Of a stretch of 40,759 nucleotides of DNA, positions 1-8,371 are shown one piece after another. Every line of letters starts with the position of its first letter. Position 1 is the stretch's first letter. Position numbers and translations under genes: made by a program. The DNA is taken from positions 1 to 40,759 of the forward strand of contig JABGRG010000004.1 in assembly GCA_018648445.1 (NCBI GenBank), written 5' to 3'. The stretch is from Rhodospirillales bacterium (GTDB taxonomy: Bacteria > Pseudomonadota > Alphaproteobacteria > Rhodospirillales_A > JACZKS01). Under the pieces are notes generated by a model. It was not told where the DNA came from. It saw nothing but the letters and a program-made list of their open reading frames with translations, and made no database searches.

Positions 1-61
1 AGGGACGGTCCGGCCCCGTCCAGAATTCTCTGGGCGGTCTGATGTTGGGGCGCGAAAAAAT

Positions 62-496
62 CTAGATAAACAGCATGGTCCCGTCGGCGGATGCGTCGGT
101 GACGAAGGTGACCACGCCGCCATCCTCAAAGGGAATGTCGTCGCGCAGGTCCGCGCGCTCCAGACCGATGGCCTTGAGCCCCATCTCGCACACCATGAAG
201 CGCACGCCCAGTTCGGGACAGGCGCTCAGCAATTCCTCGAACGTGGCGACACCGGCGTCGGCAAAACCGTCATCCATGTCGCCGCCGGTTTTGCCGTCGC
301 GGCGGCTGGTTGGCAGGCTGCGCCAGGACGCGGCGCCTTTTTTCAGGGCGTGGCAGGCATCCATGGTGAAAAACAAGGTCACGGCCTTGCCCACGGCGGC
401 GGCCCCCGACGCCAGAACCAGAGCGTAGTGCACTTTGTCGAAATCGCCCGTGAAAACGACGATTGATAATTTGTCGGGGCTATTGTTCTCAGGCAT
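62..496 (-). CDS. DsrE/DsrF-like small sulfur-relay protein
   Basis: This 144-residue protein opens with a beta strand and glycine-rich turn (LSIVVFTGDFDKVHYAL), followed by alternating strands and helices typical of the DsrE fold. DsrE-family proteins bind or pass on sulfur, or act as small regulatory subunits. Cysteines sit in TMDACHAL and MVCEMGLKAIG; which one is functional cannot be told from sequence. I chose the ATG at 494-496, where the conserved fold begins, over an in-frame start about 40 codons upstream that lies inside the neighbouring gene. It overlaps the end of the MoeB-like gene by 8 bp, so it is the last visible gene of a cysteine/sulfur operon. A sulfur-relay role is inferred from family and context. 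Confidence 0.75.
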   Translation of the reverse strand: MPENNSPDKLSIVVFTGDFDKVHYALVLASGAAAVGKAVTLFFTMDACHALKKGAASWRSLPTSRRDGKTGGDMDDGFADAGVATFEELLSACPELGVRFMVCEMGLKAIGLERADLRDDIPFEDGGVVTFVTDASADGTMLFI

Positions 497-1295
497 GACC
501 AACCTTGGCATGACCGGACAAATCCGTAATTGTCGGATGATCGCCGCACAGCGGACAGGCGGGATCGCGCCGCGCCTTGATCTTGCGGAACATGGTCGAC
601 AGGGCGTCACACACCAGCAGGGACCCCGCGAGGCTTTCGCCGATGCCCAGAATTTCCTTGATGATCTCGGTGGCCTGGGTCGAGCCGATCATTCCACACA
701 GCGCGCCCAACACGCCCGCTTCGGCGCAGGTGGGCACACTGCCTTCCGGCGGCGGTTCGCGGAAGATGCAGCGGTAACAGGGTGTGTCGTCTTCTTCATA
801 GGCCTTGAAGGTGAAGACCTGACCCGCAAAGCGCAGGATCGCGCCGGTAACCAGCGGTTTACGTCCGAAGTAGCAGGCGTCGTTCAGCAAGAACTTGGTG
901 TCGAAATTGTCGCTGCCGTCGGTCACCACGTCGTACTCGGAAATGAGCGAGGCGGCGTTGTCAGCGTTTAATCGCATGTTGTGGGTGTTGACCTGTATCC
1001 CCGGATTGATCCCGGCCAGGGTCGCCGCCGCGCTTTCCACCTTGGGAACGCCGATGGAGTCCGTCACATGCACGATCTGGCGCTGAAGGTTGGTCAAATC
1101 CACCACGTCATCGTCGATGATGCCGATGGTGCCGACCCCGGCGGCGGCCAGATACAAAAGTATGGGCGAACCGAGGCCGCCCGCGCCGACCACCAGGACT
1201 TTGGCGTTCAGTAGTTTCGCCTGCCCTTCGCCCCCGACCTCGGGCAAAAGAATGTGGCGGGCGTAGCGGTTTATCTGTTCGTCGGTAAAGTCCAT
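489..1295 (-). CDS. moeB: HesA/MoeB/ThiF-family adenylyltransferase (E1-like)
   Basis: A 268-residue E1-like enzyme that adenylates the C-terminal glycine of a ubiquitin-like sulfur carrier such as MoaD or ThiS. The nucleotide-binding motif GAGGLGS is at residues 37-43, DDDVVDLTNLQRQ is near 61-73, and zinc ligands are C173/C176 and C247/C250. A cysteine at 190 corresponds to the conserved thiol of MoeB. There is no C-terminal rhodanese domain, so it is the short bacterial type. It lies 13 bp downstream of cysK and overlaps the DsrE-like gene, suggesting that cysteine-derived sulfur is its business. Whether the partner is MoaD, ThiS or another carrier cannot be decided because no carrier gene is in view. 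Confidence 0.9.
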   Translation of the reverse strand: MDFTDEQINRYARHILLPEVGGEGQAKLLNAKVLVVGAGGLGSPILLYLAAAGVGTIGIIDDDVVDLTNLQRQIVHVTDSIGVPKVESAAATLAGINPGIQVNTHNMRLNADNAASLISEYDVVTDGSDNFDTKFLLNDACYFGRKPLVTGAILRFAGQVFTFKAYEEDDTPCYRCIFREPPPEGSVPTCAEAGVLGALCGMIGSTQATEIIKEILGIGESLAGSLLVCDALSTMFRKIKARRDPACPLCGDHPTITDLSGHAKVGHA

Positions 1296-1308
1296 TTATT
1301 TTAGTTCT

Positions 1309-2277
1309 CTATTCTAGGCCAAGTCCGTCAAATAACGCGGTTGAGAGATAGCGTTCAGCGAACGACGGCAGGATGGCGACGATTGTCTTGCCTTCCATGC
1401 CGGAGCGGCTCCCCACTTCAAGGGCCGCGGCCAGCGCAGCACCCGAGGAAATTCCGCCGGGCAGTCCGTCCAGGCGGGCCGCCTTGCGCGAGGTGGCCAG
1501 CGCCGTCTCGTTGCCAATTTTGAGGATCTCGTCGATGATCCCGGTGTTCAGGATTTTGGGCACGAAACCCGCGCCGATACCCTGAATTTTGTGCGGCCCC
1601 GGAACGCCGCCCGAAAGAACCGGGCTGTCCTCGGGTTCCACGGCGATGATCTTGAAGTCGGGTTTCAGCGGCTTGATCACCTCGGCCACGCCCGTCAGGG
1701 TGCCGCCGGTGCCCACACCCGCAATCACCACATCGACCGCGCCGTCCGTGTCGCGCCAAATTTCCTGGGCGGTGGTGCGCCGGTGAATTTCGGGATTGGC
1801 CGGGTTTTCAAACTGCTGAAGCATGATCGCGCCGGGCGTGCTCTCGACGATTTCAGTGGCCCGGCCGATGGCCCCGGTCATGCCCTTGGCGGCGGGGGTC
1901 AGTTCCAGCTCGGCCCCCAGCAGGGCCAGCATCTTGCGCCGCTCCACCGACATGGAATCAGGCATGGTCAGGATCAACCGGTAGCCCTTGGCGGCGCAGA
2001 CGAAAGCCAGCGCAATTCCGGTATTGCCCGACGTTGGTTCCACCAACACCGAACCGGGACCTATTTTTCCGTCAACCTCGGCAGCCTCGATCATGGCCAG
2101 TCCGATGCGATCCTTGACCGAAGCGAGCGGATTGAAAAACTCGCACTTGCCCAGAATGTCGGCCTTGCAACCGGCATCGGCGATCAGGTTTTTCAGGCGG
2201 ACGACGGGTGTCGCGCCAACGGTTTGGGTGATGTCGTCATAAATGCGGCCGCGGAACTCAATTGATTGCTTTGCCAT
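1309..2277 (-). CDS. cysK: Cysteine synthase A (O-acetylserine sulfhydrylase)
   Basis: A 322-residue fold-type II PLP enzyme that makes cysteine from O-acetylserine and sulfide. The PLP lysine is K55 in [10 protein letters not shown], the substrate loop TSGNTG is at 82-87, and the phosphate-binding GTGGT motif lies in the middle of the protein. Length matches CysK. The ATG is preceded by a GGATGGATTA stretch that can serve as ribosome-binding site. It sits 57 bp downstream of an Rrf2-family regulator and 13 bp upstream of the MoeB-like gene, all on the same strand. CysM or cystathionine beta-synthase-like relatives are the alternatives, but motif context and length favour CysK. Confidence 0.93.
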   Translation of the reverse strand: MAKQSIEFRGRIYDDITQTVGATPVVRLKNLIADAGCKADILGKCEFFNPLASVKDRIGLAMIEAAEVDGKIGPGSVLVEPTSGNTGIALAFVCAAKGYRLILTMPDSMSVERRKMLALLGAELELTPAAKGMTGAIGRATEIVESTPGAIMLQQFENPANPEIHRRTTAQEIWRDTDGAVDVVIAGVGTGGTLTGVAEVIKPLKPDFKIIAVEPEDSPVLSGGVPGPHKIQGIGAGFVPKILNTGIIDEILKIGNETALATSRKAARLDGLPGGISSGAALAAALEVGSRSGMEGKTIVAILPSFAERYLSTALFDGLGLE

Positions 2278-2334
2278 TAATCCATCCGATCAAAATGTAG
2301 AATTGGCGGCTTTTACACTAATCAGAGGGTGAAA

Positions 2335-2790
2335 TCAAATCGTAAAGTCCAGGCTTTTTCGTCCTTCGCTGACGATTCCGGCCTCGTTGGCCTGCATGCA
2401 AAGAGTGTCGATGGTGACGTCGTCCAGGCCCTCCAAAAGCTTATCCTGAAGGTCGGTCCATATGGGCCGGACCACCGTGCGGCCCAGTTCCGAGCCAACC
2501 GTTTCTTCGATGGCGTCTTCCGCGCCGTCCATCAGGCGCACCACGCGGACGATGTCGCCGACGGAAATGCGCCGGCGCTCGCGGGCCAACCGGTATCCGC
2601 CGCGCGGGCCGCGTACGCCGATCAGGACGCCTTCGCGCACCAGGTGCTGGAGGGCTTGTTCGAGATAACGGCGCGGAATGCCCTGGCGGCGCGTGATCTC
2701 GCGGCTTTGCACGGGGCCGCTTCCGGCGTGATAGGCAATGTCGAGCACGGCCTCAATGGCGAACAGCATTTTCTTGGAAACGCGAAACAC
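2335..2790 (-). CDS. Rrf2-family transcriptional regulator lacking the IscR cysteines
   Basis: A 151-residue Rrf2 protein with a winged helix-turn-helix in the first 80 residues (SREITRRQGIPRRYLEQALQ, then RGPRGGYRLAR) and the family signature ISVGDIVRVV. IscR and NsrR carry three cysteines just after this point to hold an Fe-S cluster. Here that segment has none; the only cysteine of the protein is near the C-terminus (DTLCMQ). It should therefore not be an Fe-S sensor of the IscR type. The start is GTG, with AAGGAG upstream. It lies 21 bp downstream of dut and 57 bp upstream of cysK, so control of cysteine synthesis is the obvious guess. The closest functional parallel is CymR. Confidence 0.88.
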   Translation of the reverse strand: MFRVSKKMLFAIEAVLDIAYHAGSGPVQSREITRRQGIPRRYLEQALQHLVREGVLIGVRGPRGGYRLARERRRISVGDIVRVVRLMDGAEDAIEETVGSELGRTVVRPIWTDLQDKLLEGLDDVTIDTLCMQANEAGIVSEGRKSLDFTI

Positions 2791-2811
2791 CTTATTCCAC
2801 TCCTTTTGTCC

Positions 2812-3261
2812 CTAACTTCCGGTCGAACCGAAACCGCCAGCCCCGCGCCCGCTTTCGGGCAATTCTTCCGTCTCGTCCCAGGCGATGCGGCTGACCGGGG
2901 CGACCACCATTTGGGCGATTCGCATGCCCGGTTCGACGGTGAAGGTTTCATCGCCCAGATTGGCCAGAATGACGCCAACCTCGCCCCGATAGTCGGCGTC
3001 GATGGTTCCCGGCGCGTTCAAAACCGTGATGCCGTGCTTGGCGGCCAGCCCCGAGCGTGGGCGGACCTGCGCTTCGAACCCCCGGGGCAGCGCGATGGCC
3101 AGTCCCGATGGGACGATGGCGCGCTTGCCCGGTGCGATTGATACGGCTTCACCGATGGCGGCCATCAGATCGAGCCCGGCGCTGTCCGGCGTCGCGTATT
3201 CGGGCAGGGGAAGGTTTTTGCCGTGCGGCAAGCGGGTGACGGCCACGCGAACGTCGCTCAT
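2812..3261 (-). CDS. dut: dUTP diphosphatase
   Basis: A 149-residue trimeric dUTPase that hydrolyses dUTP to dUMP and pyrophosphate, keeping uracil out of DNA. All five motifs are present in order: SAGLDL (27-32), PRSGLA (68-73), the GTIDADYRG loop (85-93) with the catalytic aspartate, RIAQMV (114-119) and the glycine-rich C-terminal arm [11 protein letters not shown]. Length is standard. Its ATG overlaps the coaBC stop in an ATGA, which implies translational coupling. The coaBC-dut order is widely conserved in proteobacteria. Confidence 0.96.
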   Translation of the reverse strand: MSDVRVAVTRLPHGKNLPLPEYATPDSAGLDLMAAIGEAVSIAPGKRAIVPSGLAIALPRGFEAQVRPRSGLAAKHGITVLNAPGTIDADYRGEVGVILANLGDETFTVEPGMRIAQMVVAPVSRIAWDETEELPESGRGAGGFGSTGS

Positions 3262-4487
3262 AATTCGCCTCCCAGCTTCTCGGCAATGCGCGCGGCCAGG
3301 CGTGCGGCAACATCGCGCTTGGACATGCGCGGCCAGTCCTCGACATCTTTGTTCCCGCCCTCTCCGGTAACCAGGTGAACGCTATTGTCGTCTCCGCCGA
3401 AGGTTCCGGTATCGGACGAAACGTCGTTGGCGACGATCCAGTTGCAGCCCTTGGCGGCACGTTTGGCCACGGCATTCTCAATGACGTTTTCGGTTTCGGC
3501 GGCAAACCCGACGACCAGTCGCGGGCGATCCGGTCCGTCCGTCGCCAGCGTGGCCAGAATGTCTGGATTACGAGCCAATTCGATGGCCGGAGGGTCGTCG
3601 TTTGACTTCTTGATTTTGTTGGCGGCGGTTTCGGCGGCGCGCCAATCGGCCACGGCGGCGGCGCACACGGCGATGTCGGCGGGAAGGGCCGCTTTGCACG
3701 CGGTCAGCATTTGCACTGCCGATTCGATATGAACGACCGTTACGCCCGGCGGATCGGGCTGATCGGTCGGTCCCGTCACCAGGGTCGTCTGCGCCCCCAG
3801 TCCGGCCAGAGCCGCCGCGATGGCGTGCCCTTGCTTTCCGGATGAGCGGTTGGCGATATAGCGAACCGGGTCGATGGCCTCGACGGTGGGGCCGCTGGTG
3901 ACCAGCGCGCGCTGTCCGCTCAGCGGGGCTCCGTCCTCGAAAAATGCCGCCAGCGCGGTGACGATTTCATCCACTTCGGCCATGCGGCCAAAGCCGTATT
4001 CGCCGCACGCCATGTCGCCTTCGTTGGGACCGATCAGCGTGACACCACGAGATTTCAGAACCTTCAGATTGTTTTGCGTGGCCTCGTGGTTCCACATGCG
4101 CACGTTCATGGCCGGTGCGACCATGATCGGGGCGCTGGTTGCCAGTAAAATCGTGCTGGCCAGATCGTCGGCTAGCCCGTTCGCCATTTTGGCCAGAGTG
4201 TTGGCCGTGGCGGGCGCGACGACAAGGACGTCGGCCTCGCGCGATAGCTGGATATGGCCGATGCCGTTTTCTTCCGTCAGGGAAAACATATCCCGATGGA
4301 CGGGATTTCCACTTACCGCGCCAAGGGTTAGCGGGGTGACGAATTCCTCGGCGGCGCGGGTCATGACGCAGCGAACGGCAGCCCCGCGTTCGCGCAGGCG
4401 GCGAACCAAATCGGGGCACTTGTAGGCGGCAATGCCGCCCGAAAGGACCAAAAGAATGCGTTTTCCTGTCAACACGGCGAATTCCAT
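3258..4487 (-). CDS. coaBC: Bifunctional phosphopantothenoylcysteine decarboxylase / phosphopantothenate-cysteine ligase
   Basis: A 409-residue two-domain enzyme for two consecutive coenzyme A steps: ligation of cysteine to phosphopantothenate (CoaB, C-terminal half) and decarboxylation to phosphopantetheine (CoaC, N-terminal half). The CoaC part shows the FMN-binding GGIAAYK, APATANT and APAMNVRMW motifs and the catalytic-cysteine loop [10 protein letters not shown]. The CoaB part opens with [21 protein letters not shown] and contains the substrate-binding NDVSSD. The ATG at 4485-4487 has only a weak Shine-Dalgarno sequence. It is the first gene of the dut/Rrf2/cysK run and is separated from ubiB by a 94-bp gap in which I see no clear signal. 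Confidence 0.95.
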   Translation of the reverse strand: MEFAVLTGKRILLVLSGGIAAYKCPDLVRRLRERGAAVRCVMTRAAEEFVTPLTLGAVSGNPVHRDMFSLTEENGIGHIQLSREADVLVVAPATANTLAKMANGLADDLASTILLATSAPIMVAPAMNVRMWNHEATQNNLKVLKSRGVTLIGPNEGDMACGEYGFGRMAEVDEIVTALAAFFEDGAPLSGQRALVTSGPTVEAIDPVRYIANRSSGKQGHAIAAALAGLGAQTTLVTGPTDQPDPPGVTVVHIESAVQMLTACKAALPADIAVCAAAVADWRAAETAANKIKKSNDDPPAIELARNPDILATLATDGPDRPRLVVGFAAETENVIENAVAKRAAKGCNWIVANDVSSDTGTFGGDDNSVHLVTGEGGNKDVEDWPRMSKRDVAARLAARIAEKLGGEL

Positions 4488-4581
4488 GAGAAATCACGAA
4501 AAAATAGTGTGATTAAAGATTAATGGACATGGGTGCCCGTTTCAAGGGCTATAAAAACCCGGAAAAAATGAGTCGGCAAAT

Positions 4582-6114
4582 TCAGGAGAAAATGAGCAGG
4601 GCGACGAGGACGGCGATCACGCCCCACAAGACAATCACGGTGCTGGAGCGACCGGAGTTTCCACCCAGGGGGCGAAGGGCGTCGGGGTGAAGTTTCAGCT
4701 CGCCGTCGGCCAGCATGGAAACGCCGCGCTCAAAACCGTCGACCAGACGCGGCAGGCGTTCCACCGCCGAGGCGATCTCGCCCACCGCTTCGCGGACCCG
4801 AGCTTCGGGCGCGGCCGCGCTGGCCATCCATTCGTCGATCAGGGGCCGGGCCAGCAGCCACATGTTCGATTCGGGACTTAACCTGCGCGAGGTTCCCTCG
4901 GCCACCAGCATGGTCTTTTGCAAAAGCAGCAACTGGGGCTGGGTTTCCATACGGAAGGTTTCAGTCACCTGGAACAGCTGGCCGAGAAGACGGCCCATGG
5001 AAATCTCGTTTTGCGGCTTGTCCATGATGGGCTCGGCGACCGACCGGCAGGCCTGGGTAAAGCCGTCGATGGAGGCGCGGTCGGGAATCCACCCGGCTTC
5101 ATAGTGTATTTCAGCGGCCCGCCGGTAATCGCGGCGCAGGAACGCCAGAAGCATTTCGCCCAGATGCCGCCGCGTGGTGCGGTCGACCCGGCCCATGATG
5201 CCGAAATCGACGGCGGTCACGCTTTCATCGGCCTGAACGAACAGGTTGCCCGCGTGAAGGTCACCGTGGAAGAAGCCGTCGCGGAAAATCTGCAAAAAGA
5301 AAGCGCCGCCCGCATTTTTGAGAACGTTTTCCGGATCGTACCCGGCGGCCAGAATGGCGTCGCGGTCATCGATGGGAATGCCGCCGACCCGTTCGGTGGT
5401 CAGCACGCGCCGTCCGGTCCGCGCCCAATCCACATCGGGAACGTGAAAACCGGGGTCGTCGGCGAAATTTTCACCAAGCTCGCTGGCGGCGGCGGCTTCG
5501 TAGCGCAGGTCCATTTCCAGCTTGACCGTATCGGCCAGGGTTTGCACGGCCGCCACCGGCTTGAACCGCCGCATGTCGGGCCGCGCCGCCTCAATCAACT
5601 CGGCGATCCAGAAAAAGAGATCCATATCCCTGGCCATGGCCGCTTCGATACCGGGCCTGAGAATCTTGACCGCCACTTCGCGGCCATCGGTCGTTTCGGC
5701 GAAATGAACCTGGGCGATGGAGGCTGCGGCAATGGCCGCCTCGTCAAACGACGCGAACAATTCGTCGACTTCGACGCCGAATTCCGCTTCGACGGTCTGG
5801 CGCGCCTCGGTTCCGGAAAAGGCAGGCAGGTGATCCTGCAGGTCCGAAAGGTCGGCGGCGATTTCCTCACCCACCAGATCGGCCCGCGTGGAAAGCGCCT
5901 GCCCCACCTTGATGAAACTGGGTCCGGCTTCCTGCAGGGCCAGGGCGAGGCGCTGTCCGGGGCGTCCCTCGCGGCGGCGATACGAGATCAATCGGGCAAG
6001 CGTCACCACGGCCGGCGCGAAATCCAGCCTCTCAAGCAGGAACAGCGCGTCGTGGCGGGCCAGGATCTTGGCGATCCGCAAAAGGCGGGAAAGATTTCTG
6101 ATGGCGCGAAGCAT
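4582..6114 (-). CDS. ubiB: UbiB/ABC1-family kinase-like ATPase for ubiquinone synthesis
   Basis: A 510-residue member of the atypical UbiB/COQ8 kinase-like family, needed for ubiquinone synthesis; ATPase activity is known for the family, the exact role is still debated. The family KxGQ motif is K69-V-G-Q72 (FIKVGQALSTR), the invariant lysine is in VAVKILRPG, the catalytic region is FHGDLHAGNL, and the metal-binding DFG is in AVDFGIMGR. The last 20 residues form one hydrophobic helix (VIVLWGVIAVLVALLIF), a C-terminal membrane anchor. The stop codon of the gene is followed by a 94-bp gap before coaBC; upstream, ubiE ends 13 bp before its start. Confidence 0.94.
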   Translation of the reverse strand: MLRAIRNLSRLLRIAKILARHDALFLLERLDFAPAVVTLARLISYRRREGRPGQRLALALQEAGPSFIKVGQALSTRADLVGEEIAADLSDLQDHLPAFSGTEARQTVEAEFGVEVDELFASFDEAAIAAASIAQVHFAETTDGREVAVKILRPGIEAAMARDMDLFFWIAELIEAARPDMRRFKPVAAVQTLADTVKLEMDLRYEAAAASELGENFADDPGFHVPDVDWARTGRRVLTTERVGGIPIDDRDAILAAGYDPENVLKNAGGAFFLQIFRDGFFHGDLHAGNLFVQADESVTAVDFGIMGRVDRTTRRHLGEMLLAFLRRDYRRAAEIHYEAGWIPDRASIDGFTQACRSVAEPIMDKPQNEISMGRLLGQLFQVTETFRMETQPQLLLLQKTMLVAEGTSRRLSPESNMWLLARPLIDEWMASAAAPEARVREAVGEIASAVERLPRLVDGFERGVSMLADGELKLHPDALRPLGGNSGRSSTVIVLWGVIAVLVALLIFS

Positions 6115-6127
6115 GCCTAAGTCCGCC

Positions 6128-6961
6128 CTAAATCCGCCAAGCCGAATGAATGGCGGCGATTCCGCCCGATAGGTTGTGGTAGGTCACGTGCCCCAGTCCG
6201 GCGTCGGCGATCATATCGGCGAAGCGGTCCTGAGTGGGGAATTTGCGAATGCTCTCGGCCAGATACTGGTAGGCTTCGCGGTTTCCGGCGATCAACTGGC
6301 CCAGCGCCGGCAACACGTTGAAGGAATAGGCGTCGTAAAGTTTATCGAACACCGGCAGCACCACGTGGCTGAATTCCAGACACATGAACCGCCCGCCCGG
6401 CTTCAGGACCCGCCGGGCCTCCCTGAGGGCGGCGGGAATATCGGTCACGTTGCGGATGCAAAAGGCCGTCGTGTAGGCCTCGACCGAAGCGTCACTGACC
6501 GGCAGATTTTCGGCGTTGCCGCAGGTCCAGTCCAGATTGTCCAAAATGCCCCGGTCGATGGCGCGCCTGCGCCCCACTTCCAGCATTTCGGCGTTGATGT
6601 CGCAGACCGTCGCCGCGCCACCGCCCCGCGCGAGAAAGGCGAACGCGATATCGCCGGTACCGCCGCCAACGTCGAGGAGGCGCATTCCGGGCTGCGGGTT
6701 GAGCCGGTTCATAAAGGCCGATTTCCACCAGCGATGTATGCCCATGCTCATGAGATCGTTCATCAGATCGTAGTTTTCGGCGACGTCGGCGAAAACGTCA
6801 TGAACAAGCGACGCCTTCTCGTCCACGGGAACATCGCTATAACCGAAATGAGTGGTTTGCGCCGGCGTCTCCGTGGGCGTCTCCGTGGGCGTCTCCCGGG
6901 GCGTTTCCGGGGCCGGTTTGCGCTTTCGCTGGCGGTTCGGTTTGATCATGGGCGGAAACAT
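6128..6961 (-). CDS. ubiE: Demethylmenaquinone/2-octaprenyl-6-methoxy-benzoquinol C-methyltransferase
   Basis: A class I SAM methyltransferase that performs the C-methylation step of ubiquinone synthesis. The SAM-binding motif LLDVGGGTGDIAF is at about residues 95-106, and family signatures YDLMNDLMSMGIHRWWK and RVLKPGGRFMCLEFS are present. It is 277 residues with this start. The first 36 residues are not part of the methyltransferase: a basic stretch (NRQRKRKP) followed by a proline/threonine repeat (ETPRETPTETPTETPA) encoded by a 12-bp tandem repeat. A second ATG four codons in is an equally good start. It is divergent from mutM across 40 bp and is followed by ubiB, the usual pairing. Confidence 0.94.
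   Translation of the reverse strand: MFPPMIKPNRQRKRKPAPETPRETPTETPTETPAQTTHFGYSDVPVDEKASLVHDVFADVAENYDLMNDLMSMGIHRWWKSAFMNRLNPQPGMRLLDVGGGTGDIAFAFLARGGGAATVCDINAEMLEVGRRRAIDRGILDNLDWTCGNAENLPVSDASVEAYTTAFCIRNVTDIPAALREARRVLKPGGRFMCLEFSHVVLPVFDKLYDAYSFNVLPALGQLIAGNREAYQYLAESIRKFPTQDRFADMIADAGLGHVTYHNLSGGIAAIHSAWRI
6864..6911. repeat. Four-unit 12-bp tandem repeat inside ubiE
   Basis: Two identical GGCGTCTCCGTG units are followed by GGCGTCTCCCGG and GGCGTTTCCGGG. On the minus strand they encode the Glu-Thr-Pro-rich N-terminal extension of UbiE. Because the unit is a multiple of three, gain or loss of copies would keep the frame. Confidence 0.9.
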
Positions 6962-7001
6962 AACCTATGCCGCAAGCCCGCGCTACGTTAGAACAAATTC
7001 C

Positions 7002-7835
7002 ATGCCCGAACTTCCCGAGGTCGAAACCGTTCGCCGTGGTCTGGAGCCTGCCCTTCTGGGGCGCGTTCTGAGCCGCGTTTCCGTGCGGCGGCGGAAACTG
7101 CGCATTCCCATCCCCGACGATTTCGAGGCGTTGGTGGCCGGGCGGCGGGTAACGTCGCTGACCCGGCGCGCCAAATTTCTGCTTATTCATCTGGACGGCG
7201 GGAACTGCGTGATCGTCCATCTGGGCATGTCGGGGCGGTTTTTGGTGTTTACCGATACGCCGCCCGAACCGGGGCCGCATGACCATGTGATATTTGAAAC
7301 CGATAAGGGCGCGGTTGCGTGCTTCAACGATCCGCGCCGATTCGGCTTCATTGATTTGACGCCGACCGACGCGCTGGACGGCCACCGGTTTTTGCGCCGT
7401 TTAGGCCCCGAGCCGTTGGGCAACGCCTTCAGCCCCGATCTTCTGGGCGAACGTCTGGCCGGGCGTTCAGGCCCCATCAAGACGGTTTTGCTCGATCAGT
7501 CGGTGGTGGCGGGAATCGGCAATATATATGCTTGTGAGGCGCTTTTTCGGGCCGGGATTTCACCCCGCCGCAAAGCCTCGAGCATCAGGGGCGTGCGCCT
7601 GAACCGGCTCGCGGCGGCGATTCGCGACGTTTTGGTTGATGCCATAGACGCGGGCGGCTCGTCTTTGCGCGACCACCGGCAGCCGTCGGGCGAGAGCGGA
7701 TATTTTCAGCACCATTTCGCGGTTTACGGCCGGGCGGGGGAACCCTGCCCCGATTGTGATTGCGTTGAGCGGGCCGTTCGCCGATTCGCGCAATCGGGCC
7801 GGTCGACTTTTTACTGTGCTCATCGCCAACGATGA
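7002..7835 (+). CDS. mutM: Formamidopyrimidine-DNA glycosylase
   Basis: A 277-residue bifunctional glycosylase/AP-lyase that removes 8-oxoguanine and formamidopyrimidines. The mature N-terminus is PELPEVETVRRGL, giving the catalytic proline and glutamate directly after Met1; this fixes the ATG at 7002. The catalytic lysine is in RRAKFLL, and the helix-two-turn-helix motif is LLDQSVVAGIGNIYACEALF. The C-terminal zinc finger is atypical: the first pair is CPDC, with an extra cysteine in CDC, but the second pair reads FYCAHRQR where the family has C-x-x-C-Q-R, so the last cysteine is arginine with histidine one residue earlier. The spacing between the pairs is also about three residues longer than usual. 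Confidence 0.95.
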   Translation: MPELPEVETVRRGLEPALLGRVLSRVSVRRRKLRIPIPDDFEALVAGRRVTSLTRRAKFLLIHLDGGNCVIVHLGMSGRFLVFTDTPPEPGPHDHVIFETDKGAVACFNDPRRFGFIDLTPTDALDGHRFLRRLGPEPLGNAFSPDLLGERLAGRSGPIKTVLLDQSVVAGIGNIYACEALFRAGISPRRKASSIRGVRLNRLAAAIRDVLVDAIDAGGSSLRDHRQPSGESGYFQHHFAVYGRAGEPCPDCDCVERAVRRFAQSGRSTFYCAHRQR

Positions 7836-7849
7836 TATAGAGATCGACT

Positions 7850-8263
7850 ATGGCTAAGCGTCAAACCATCGGTGTGATCCTCCTTCTGGGCATGTTTCTT
7901 TTGGCCCTGAACGTACGCGCGGAGCCTGCGGCCTTTCTCGGCGGTTTTGAGGATTTGCCCCTGATGCCGGGCCTCGTCGAAGATGAGGCCGCGGGAATGG
8001 AATTCGACGCGCCGGGTGGGCGAATCGTCGAGGCGATTGCCACAGGCCGCGTCTCTGGCGGCGTTTCTGGCGGCGTTTCGCGCGCGGCTGTTTTGACGTT
8101 CTATGCCTCGACCCTTCCGCAACTGGGCTGGCGCGATGAAAGCCACGGACTTTTCTCCCGGGAAGGCGAAATCCTCAAGCTGGAAATTTCCGAAAACGGG
8201 GGTGTCGTGACGGTGCGATTCGCCGTCTCTCCCGAATCTGGTGTGCAGCAAACACCGAAATAG
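7850..8263 (+). CDS. Secreted hypothetical protein
   Basis: I do not recognise a named family. The 137 residues start with a signal peptide (basic MAKRQ, hydrophobic GVILLLGMFLLAL, probable cleavage after VRA). The mature part is small and hydrophilic. It contains a glycine/serine repeat (RVSGGVSGGVS, from a 12-bp DNA repeat) and then a conserved-looking block, VLTFYASTLPQLGWRDES, that resembles periplasmic domains in which a short helix precedes a strand-rich segment. It starts 14 bp after mutM and precedes rpsT, which has its own promoter. It is probably a periplasmic protein co-transcribed with mutM. Confidence 0.75.
   Translation: MAKRQTIGVILLLGMFLLALNVRAEPAAFLGGFEDLPLMPGLVEDEAAGMEFDAPGGRIVEAIATGRVSGGVSGGVSRAAVLTFYASTLPQLGWRDESHGLFSREGEILKLEISENGGVVTVRFAVSPESGVQQTPK
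8049..8084. repeat. Three-unit 12-bp tandem repeat inside the secreted hypothetical
   Basis: Units GCGTCTCTGGCG, GCGTTTCTGGCG and GCGTTTCGCGCG follow each other and encode Val-Ser-Gly-Gly-type repeats on the plus strand. The core GCGT(C/T)TC is the same as in the ubiE repeat 1.1 kb away. Confidence 0.8.
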
Positions 8264-8295
8264 CGAAAAACGTGCGATTCCGGGCGATGCAGGGC

Positions 8296-8324
8296 TTGAC
8301 GAGGGCGGTTCCCGGATATATAAG
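8296..8324 (+). promoter_or_regulatory. Sigma-70-type promoter of rpsT
   Basis: TTGACG at 8296-8301 and TATAAG at 8319-8324 are separated by exactly 17 bp, each one base off consensus. Transcription would start near 8331, giving a leader of about 40 nt before the rpsT ATG. This is the best promoter match I see in the window. Confidence 0.75.
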
Positions 8325-8371
8325 CCTGCGGTCTTTTCCACTAAAATACCTAGAACGAACGGGAATATCGC

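Noticed and set aside
2..21. GGACGG/CCGTCC inverted repeat at the left edge as terminator of the DsrE-like gene
   Set aside because: The stem is short and no T-tract follows on the minus strand; the sequence beyond the edge is unknown.
2329..3141. Long open frames antisense to cysK, dut, ubiB, mutM, dnaA and other genes
   Set aside because: They are side effects of high GC content and strong third-position bias on the true genes; their sequences are Arg/Gly/His-rich and match no family.
6852..7001. N-terminal extension of mutM reading through the ubiE repeat
   Set aside because: MutM needs proline as residue 2 as its nucleophile, so the start must be the ATG at 7002.
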